In this document: piece by piece, positions 19,543-25,795 of the stretch
Position numbering within the stretch: the stretch's first letter is position 1
Layout of the letters: every line of letters starts with the position of its first letter
Source: Chlamydomonas sphaeroides
Lineage: Eukaryota; Chlorophyta; Chlorophyceae; Chlamydomonadales; Chlamydomonadaceae
Length of the DNA stretch: 25,795 bases
Reading direction: 5' to 3'
Assembly: GCA_001662425.1 (NCBI GenBank)
Contig: BDDC01001102.1
Span: forward strand, 7,247-33,041
Program-made: the position numbers and the translations under genes
Notes under the pieces: generated by a model
The model's database searches: none
What the model was told of the DNA's origin: nothing
The model's input: the letters and a program-made list of their open reading frames with translations, nothing else

Positions 19543-20540
19543 GTAGCAGACATACACGTTAAGTGGACACCAGTCGACATACCTTGCTTGCCTGTCGGTG
19601 TGCGCGCCGTGGACCCTTGCAGGGGATGACGATGGCATCTAACATGACTTGCGGCGCCGTGGATCAATGGGGGACACGGCGCGCGGGCACGCCTGCAGCT
19701 GCAAAGCTGACGTGTGCCGCCCAATGCACCCAGACTACAGCTTGCACTGGAGGATGCTTGACAAAACTTGTTTTCTCGGTCTGACTGCGAGGCCAGCAGC
19801 TGCTTACAAGGCATGGCGCGCTCGGTGCGCGACCTGCCAGGATGGACTCACGCCAGAGAGCCGTGGCGCACGCGGGAATCGGGACAGGCAGAGTGGTGAG
19901 ATGGGGTGTGGTGGGGGCGCTGGCTAACGCGAAGAGAGGCAGGATGCTGCTGTTGTTGTCACATTGTGTGGCAGGACGCTGGAGTTTTGCTGGCACGCGG
20001 CGCGGTACGTGTAAGGTCCTCTAGCGAGGGTACGTGTGCTACAGCCTCAAGTCCATGTGAGCTCGGAGCCGGGGACGTGGGCCAGGAGGCCTGCTGTTGT
20101 GGGCGGGAGTCGCACCGGCACCTGGCAGCCGACCTCGTGGCCTGTGTTGGGCGCTGACCTAGGAGCAGGGGCGCGCCGCATAATGCGTCACTCGCGACGC
20201 CGTCCCACGTTTGGGCTGGCGGCGGGACGAGGATCGGGGCACGCTTGGCTCGTGGTCGCGGTACGCACGCGTGGCATCGCCCCTGCGCGCATCACCGTGC
20301 GGAGCTCATGTCGGTATCCGTGCAGACGGCGTTGTAAACCCCGGTTGCGGGACAAGGCAGGTATGCAGCGATCCGCCCAGATCTGCCTGACCTCAAGGCC
20401 AGTAGGCCACCCCACAGCCTCCCGCGTCCCTGGACCCTGGTCCCATGCAGTGCCGGTTAAAGCCGGGGTACAGGCCGCCCGCCCATAGCGGGGCCTTTGG
20501 GGACCTGGGAACGCGGGGCAGCCGCGTGTACCGCCCTGAA

Positions 20541-20633
20541 CGCGACCTTTGTCTCTTCCACCCATGGCCGGGACGGCACTGGTCCTTGGTCCCGTCCGCA
20601 AGTGCGACCCTGGTCCATTCCACCCATGGCCGG
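20541..20633 (+). repeat. Direct repeat of 31 bases at 62-bp spacing
   Basis: Bases 20541-20571 and 20603-20633 match at about 25 of 31 positions and share TTCCACCCATGGCCGG exactly. It is probably the edge of a decayed tandem array. Confidence 0.7.
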
Positions 20634-21474
20634 CGCTTGCAGCAGGTTGAATGGAACCCCGCCCACTGGCCACGCCAGCACAACAGCAGCCGAGCAGCGG
20701 CAACGGCAGCAACAGGCACGGCCCAGCCAGGAGGCAGGGCACGCCCTTGCCGCCATATCAGGTCCTCAGCCCCGCAATCCGCCTCGACTCTGCTTAACAT
20801 CCAGGCCTCTATGTTTCTGGGCCCCCACATCATCTCACGCAACAACTTGGATTCGTTGTCCCAACAGAATGGGGCACATAATTCTACTGTCTGCACATGT
20901 TTCGTCGCGCCCAGGGGCCCAGGGCTCTAGCAGCCGAGTGTGCCGCGGCCGCCGCCACACGCAGCCAGCCTGACGCCGCGGCCGCTGCAAGCGGGAAGGC
21001 TGTCCCGGCCACGCCAGGGGACCTCCTGGGGCAAGCTAACCCCGGCCAGGGAACGAGACCAGGATCGCACCTGAAGCACCGAGCATGTGCGCGGTGGCAG
21101 AAAATTGATGCCGTACAATGACCGTCTTTCAGGAGGGCCGCCGACTAGTTGGGGCTTTTTACTTGAAACCAGCGTGGAAGTCATTTGGGGGGTACTGAAG
21201 GTGTGGCGCAGTGAACGTCCGGGCTGCAGCGGAGGTAACAGACCGGCGCCTGGCCATCCCTCGCGCAGGAGTGGGCATGGAGGCCTAGGAAGGCCAACGC
21301 GTTACACACCCGGCAGCCCGTCGCGACGGTGCCATGGCGTGGCATAGTTCGGGCTTACCTGGGAGGTTTGCCAGGCTGCATCTCACTGCCTTCTTCTGGG
21401 CGTCTGGCTTCGTGTTGCACTTACACGGTCAAAGCTGTGCTGGGGCACATTGAAGCCGCTCCAAGCACAGGGGC

Positions 21475-21479
21475 TTACA
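21475..21479 (-). terminator. Candidate polyadenylation signal TGTAA of the RING gene
   Basis: First minus-strand TGTAA noticed after the stop at 22018, about 540 bases downstream. That is a usual algal 3' UTR length, but the motif is short and further copies lie at 21421 and 21302. Confidence 0.3.
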
Positions 21480-22017
21480 GGAGCGTACACACATACCCTG
21501 GCATCCCATGCGGTAGAGCTGCGTTGCAGTGCAGCAAAGAAGAAGCATTCACCCCTAGGGCTTCTTCCAAACTAGTTAAAGAATCTACTCCTTGCTTTAA
21601 TACCTGCTGTTCTAAGGACTAGCACGCCAACAGGGCATCATCAACCTGGTCCCCAATTGGGCATCGAATTGACGCAGTCACGCGTGGTGTCCTCCACTGC
21701 TGTCTGGCTCCCACGGCCTGGCTACCCTGCGGCCGAGCTCCGCCGAGCTGCTGGCTATCATGACTCCATCCCGCGTTCCTCGCTACGGAAGTTGCGCCAA
21801 TGTCACTCACACACACGAGTCACCCATGCCCCCATCCACTAGCGCACTGATGACGTCCAACCTGCCGTGTAAATCCACATGGACGGGAGCGCCCCTCGCA
21901 GGGCATGCTATCCACACCAAGCCCTACGGCCCTCACTGGACCGCACTGGGGGAGCCAACAGCGCAGCGCATAAGGCGCGATGCGCAGCCCGACTCCAACG
22001 TTCTCTGCATCTGTCGC

Positions 22018-23419
22018 TCACGAGAAGTACAACCCCGACAGCTGCTGCAGCAGGGCAGTGGGGTCGCTGTACGGCGCATGGCCAGAAGGTGACGGCGACA
22101 GCTCAATGCCCGGCATCATCCCGAGCAGCTGCTCGTGCTGCTGCATCTGCTGCTGCTGGGCCGCATACATGAGGAGCGGGTTGGGCAGGCCCTCCATGCC
22201 GAACCTTGATGCGGTCGCAAGGTACGCCGACTCGATGTCGGTGGGGCCACCGTAGTTCGGGAATCCCGCCGCCGCGATGCTGGCCGCCATCTGCGGCGGC
22301 AGCGGCGACGACTGCCCCATGTTGCAGGGCGGCGCGCCGCCGGCGGAGAACGAGTTGGAGCGGCCGTTATGGCGCATGCCGTGCCCGGTTGGCGGGAGGC
22401 CGGACTGCGAGGCACGGCGGCCGTTGCCGCCGCCAGACGGCGGCATGCTCTTGCCGTTGCCAAAGCCACCGCTCATCATGGCGTTCATCATAGCGCCGTT
22501 GGGCGCCTGCTGCGGCATCTGGCAGCCGAACGGCGTCGGTTGCTTGCCGGCCATCATGCCGCTGGCCATAGGCGGCATGCCGCCGACAGGGGCGCCTCCA
22601 AATGCGCTGGGGCCGCCGTTGGGCATGGCGGAGGGCTGCAGCCACCAAAACATCTTGTTGATCTTGTTAGCTGCGGACTTGCCCTCCTCCTGGCGAGACT
22701 TGTACGCCGCCTGCTGCTGCTCTGACAGCGATGGCAAGATGCCCTCGACAATGATGCCGTCGAGGGAAATGGCACGCATTGGTATGGCACGCAGGGGGAC
22801 CTGCAAGACAGGGTTGAGGGGGTTGGTGGATGGTAGGACGCGTGCTAGACGGACGTCCAACGCCAAACGCCGTAAGATCACATCCTGTTAGAAAACTGCT
22901 GCCACTGTCTAGGTACTACATCGCAGCGATGCGCGCCCAGCCGCAGGACGAACTGCGACTTGTTGGCCATGGCCGCTAGCGGAAGACACCGGGGTACCGG
23001 TACTTGCCTGGCAGGACGGACAGGAGGGCTTGTTCTGGACGTGACCAAAGAGGCAGCTGCCGCAGTACTGGTGTCCGCAGGACAGCACGAGGCACGAGGC
23101 GATGAGGTCGGTGCAGAGCGGGCACTGCGCGGTCAGGAAGAGGACGGGGCAACTGGGGTTCAGGTAGACCCCTTGCAGAACTGTTGCGGAAACCAAACGT
23201 AGCCATCTGCTAATGCCCACGGCCCAGTAGGCCAGCAGGGCGACGCACCGTGACGTGCTGCCTGACGTCCCTCAAAGGGATTGAAGCGGCGTCGCCAGCG
23301 GCATCCTTGATGACAAGGGGGGGCGGTGGGTGCCTGGCCGTGTCCTTTGCGGACGTATCCTGCAGCTGTGGGCATATGAGCAGCAATTGAACGCGCTCAA
23401 TCAACCATGGCGGTCGCAT
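22018..23419 (-). CDS. RING-finger protein with Met/Gly/Pro/Gln-rich tail, three exons, about 356 aa
   Basis: Exons 23249-23419, 23008-23124 and 22018-22800, all joined in phase 0. The middle exon is exactly one C3HC4 RING: CPLC, then LVLSCGHQYCGSC, then CPSC, with all eight ligands present. RINGs of this type recruit E2 enzymes for ubiquitin transfer, so an E3 ligase is the likely role. The first residues of exon 3 (VPLRAIPMRAISLDGIIVEG) continue as is usual after a RING, followed by a helical stretch (LPSLSEQQQAAYKSRQEEGK) and a disordered Met/Gly/Pro/Gln/Asn-rich tail ending QQLSGLYFS. Intron 2 has a consensus GC donor. The N-terminus is the weakest part: ATG 23419 gives a 57-residue leader without a recognised domain, and an upstream exon spliced at about 23361 cannot be excluded. 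Substrates are unknown. Confidence 0.72.
22801..23007 (-). other. GC-AG intron 2 of the RING gene
   Basis: The donor is TGCCAG|GCAAGT, a perfect GC-type consensus, and the acceptor is CTGTCTTGCAG. Splicing in phase 0 gives CPSCQ-VPLRAIPMRAISLDG, a natural continuation after a RING finger. Confidence 0.78.
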
Positions 23420-25520
23420 AATCACGGAAACGCAACGCGCGAACACCCCCGACCGAAGTCAACGCACGCGCCATACCGACTCATGTTTCCAGCTTTGCTC
23501 ACCTCATCTGGCAACGAGTACTGCTCTCCTCGGGATGCCATCAGGCTTGCGAAGCAGTTTCTTGGCGATGCCTTACTCGAGGTGCTCCCAGCTAATGCAC
23601 TCCAGGCTTTGGTCGTGCGCTGCCTTGAACAAAATTACGAAGACGCAGGCTGCCTCTGCAGGTAGACAGCTGGCTACGGTTTGGAGTAAGGCAGGCGCGA
23701 CGGCTTGTCCGAACTTCACACGACACGTATGGATGGCGAGAATAAGTTATATGTGATCACAGGTGATGCTCGCAAATGTATGCTTGCAAGAGTTGGCGTT
23801 TGCTGGGGGTGGTGATATGAAATTTCGGTTCGTCAAAACGCGTTGGATCCAGTCGCCACGATCGCTTCCTTGTTTCTTCGTTTGCTTCTGTCGCGCGTTA
23901 AACAAACAGAATATCAGGTAGGATACTGTCCTGCCTGTCCAGGAAAGCGACCGCGGTCACGACCCCCGGTCGGCTCACCCACCGCGTGCAGCCTAGCCGT
24001 GCCTAGCGCCGGACCGAACAAAACCTCCCCAGCTGCGCATGGGTGCATGGCTCGCCCCAAAAAGAGGCCACCCTGACCAGACGCAAACCGTCGGTCATTA
24101 TGCGGTTGTCGCCGGGGTATTTTGAGGGTTCTCGGGCACGCTCGGGCACAGGGCACACCGACAACCGTGCCCTCATCCCCACGGGCCGGACCTAGCCGCC
24201 CGAACTGCCTGAAACGGGAGGAATGCACATCTCAACACACGCCGCCGCTGCTGCCACTCTCGCTGTGTCGCGGCCGCTTGCGGCGGCCGCTACCAACCCC
24301 TCCGCCTCCGCCCCCCGGCCCATCGCCGCCCGGCCCATTGTTCCCGACCGGACCGAACAAAACCAGCAGCTTCGACGGCGCCCTCTTCTGCAGTCAACCC
24401 CAAGTTCTCCTGTTCCCAAAAGGCAGCTTTGCCGCTGCCGGGCTTAGTCCTACGCAGCGGCTTACCTTCCTGGCCCGGGAGCGGCCCGGGCACGCCCGGG
24501 CTGGGACGGGCCGGGGTCCGACTCCGCAGCGGGGACAGAGCGAGCGGACCCAGGGGCGATGGAACAAGGTGTGTTCCAGTGTTAAGTAAAACAGAAGGGG
24601 GGTGTGTGTGCATTCGGCACGGGGCCACCTGTGTTGAGGCAGGGCGGTGGTCCATCGTGTTGAACTCGTCCGCTCCGCTCCAGCATGCCCGCCCTCCCTG
24701 CTTTATAAAGCTTTTCCCCCTTGCCCTTTACGCCCGTCACCGTTTGCGCCCTTATGACCCGCCGCTGGCCTGTCAGAGGGTGCGTCCCGTCCCTGTCCCG
24801 GAACGCCCCGGCCGCACCTCAATTGCTTTACACCGCTCGTGCCAGGCACGCAGGCCACGCTGCTCGAAGAGCTGTGTCTCCTTGTCTCCCCATGCCCTGC
24901 GCGCAAGCCGCGCTCCCAGGCCTTGCGCCAATGATACCCCACCTGCCCCTCTCCTGCAACCCAGTGCAACCTCACCACCTGTCAGTGAAGTCAGTCGTAC
25001 CTATCCGCTTACATTCTACCCTTCGACCTGGAGTCGCTGCTCCGCCGGGGATGGGAGCACTATGGGAGGTAGCGAGCGGGTAGCGCTAATGTCATAGCCC
25101 CCCGGTGCTGGACCGGAACTGGCAGTGGACGCGCAGATGTCCCTGACGCAAACCATCAGCGCCTATTAGCATTGGGCCTGGGTTGGATTTCACGGTTGCT
25201 TCGGCGCCTGATCTCCGGTTAAGCCCCACGATTGATCAAGGTGCATGCCTCCGCGCTGCCCTCTCCCCCCCCGCCCCCCCCCGGCGCCAGCCCTTGCACA
25301 CCATGTACGCTGTCGCTCCCCTCGCTCCCAGCCGCAGCCTGGAGCCGTCACGCAACATGCCCTCGTCCTGCCGACCTGCCTTAACATCGCCTTGGCCAGC
25401 CAGCTCCTGTATCATGCGGCGCCACGGTGCTCAACCGAAGCCTCCGCTGCCGCTGCGCCACCGCCACAGCGCGCGGCACCACCGCCACCTGCGCTATCGC
25501 GATCTCACGGGGCCAAGTGA
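23420..25520. other. Interval without a supported gene
   Basis: It includes the region upstream of the RING gene. Bases 23420-23900 are relatively AT-rich; 24.0-24.6 kb is GC-rich with short repeats, including a 17-bp direct repeat and a cluster of CCCGGG sites at 24474-24500. No exon with domain support was found. The last few hundred bases may already belong to the retroelement at the right edge. Confidence 0.5.
24009..24364 (+). repeat. 17-bp direct repeat pair CCGGACCGAACAAAACC
   Basis: Exact copies at 24009-24025 and 24348-24364, 339 bases apart, in otherwise non-coding DNA. They may be remnants of a mobile element; no terminal inverted repeats or target duplications were recognised. 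Confidence 0.7.
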
Positions 25521-25795
25521 GGTCAGGGCGGGCTTCCTTCCCATTCGCAACCAGGCCCGGCTGTTTGCTGTTTGGCACGCGAGAGGCGGAGGGCTGTCCA
25601 GGAGGCCGAGCTTGCGGCTATGCGCCGCAAGCTGGCTGCCGCCAAGACTGACCCACGCAGCATGTGGCAGTGGCTGGGGGGGCGTGACCGCGAACCATGT
25701 GCGCTGGCTGACGTTGGCATATTCACGCGTCACTTTGATGCCCTTTTGAATGGTGCTGGGAGCGGGGAGCGGGGGCTGAGGGGTGCTGGGCACCA
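25521..25795 (+). mobile_element. Fragment of a non-LTR retrotransposon ORF (endonuclease-RT linker region)
   Basis: The frame is open from after the TGA at 25518-25520 to the end of the window. From about 25572 it reads LARERRRAVQEAELAAMRRK, then DPRSMWQWLGGRD and ADVGIFTRHFDALLNG. A basic helical stretch followed by DPR-x-hydrophobic-W and an aromatic F-x2-L/LN block is typical of the linker between endonuclease and reverse transcriptase in LINE-type ORF2 proteins, which algal genomes carry in many copies. The stop just upstream and the lack of a recognisable endonuclease suggest a 5'-truncated or decayed copy. The catalytic RT motifs would lie beyond the edge. Confidence 0.5.

Larger units (their letters stand above)
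18702..22017. other. Long mostly non-coding interval
   Basis: It contains the upstream region of the J-domain gene and the 3' flank of the RING gene, both minus strand. Apart from the plus-strand gene-like fragment at 19076-19542, no exon pair with consistent phase was found. Open frames in 19.6-21.6 kb have no recognisable domains or splice logic. A 31-base tandem duplicate is annotated at 20541-20633. Confidence 0.5.

Noticed and set aside
23500..23660. Minus-strand stretch reading ACVFVILFKAAHDQSLECISW as a possible upstream exon of the RING gene
   Set aside because: Every frame between the plausible acceptor (about 23660) and the good GTGAGC donor contains a stop, so it cannot be a simple coding exon.
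23330..23665. Plus-strand open frame with protein-like stretch (GNEYCSPRDAIRLAKQF) followed by a CTGCAG|GTAGAC donor
   Set aside because: No partner exon, no domain, poor third-position GC for this genome, and it overlaps the upstream region and first exon of the RING gene on the other strand.
24270..24290. Two GCGGCCGC palindromes as a possible hairpin or terminator
   Set aside because: Short GC palindromes are expected by chance in DNA of this composition and no gene ends nearby.
1..25795. CRISPR arrays, tRNA or rRNA genes, and prokaryotic operon signals
   Set aside because: None was recognised on either strand; the gene structure is spliced and eukaryotic.

Overview
The window is nuclear DNA of a GC-rich, intron-dense eukaryote, most likely a volvocine (chlamydomonadalean) green alga. 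The grounds are the very high GC content, short GC-rich introns every 60-300 coding bases, Ala/Pro/Gly/Gln-rich linkers, candidate TGTAA polyadenylation signals, and EGF-exostosin glycosyltransferases of the algal type. All gene models were built by hand from splice sites, reading phase and paralogue alignment. No search was run.

Layout, left to right. (1) 32-3012, minus: N-terminal part of a ZNFX1-like protein (RGG-rich head, helical repeat region, then the conserved segment before the helicase), running off the left edge. (2) 3696-8781, minus: exostosin gene A, 14 exons, 695 aa, with a type II membrane anchor, two EGF-like modules, a GT47 exostosin domain, an acidic linker and a C-terminal Cys module. 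(3) 9336-9889, plus: a 99-aa protein that is almost entirely one RZ-type zinc finger, the finger that ends ZNFX1 proteins. (4) 9890-11378: repeat-rich DNA ending in a Cys-rich exon of unknown function on the plus strand. (5) 11564-15753, minus: exostosin gene B, 13 exons, 611 aa, a paralogue of A with a signal peptide instead of an anchor; one intron holds a 346-N assembly gap. (6) 16127-18701, minus: a 789-aa protein with a GRF-like N-terminal zinc finger, a long low-complexity and coiled-coil middle, and a C-terminal J-like domain with HPD. (7) 18702-22017: mostly non-coding, with a probable relic of a plus-strand gene at 19.1-19.5 kb. (8) 22018-23419, minus: a RING-finger protein with a Met/Gly/Pro/Gln-rich tail. 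(9) 23420-25520: no supported gene. (10) 25521 to the end: fragment of a non-LTR retrotransposon ORF.

The genes are not an operon-like system. The two exostosins are dispersed duplicates in the same orientation and probably glycosylate secreted or wall glycoconjugates in the ER/Golgi. The least ordinary features are a high density of GC-AG introns (four of 13 in gene A, one of 12 in gene B, one of two in the RING gene), turnover of intron positions between the two paralogues, a conserved C-terminal Cys module in both, the stand-alone RZ finger 6.3 kb from an unrelated-strand ZNFX1-like gene, and the GRF-like plus J-domain combination.
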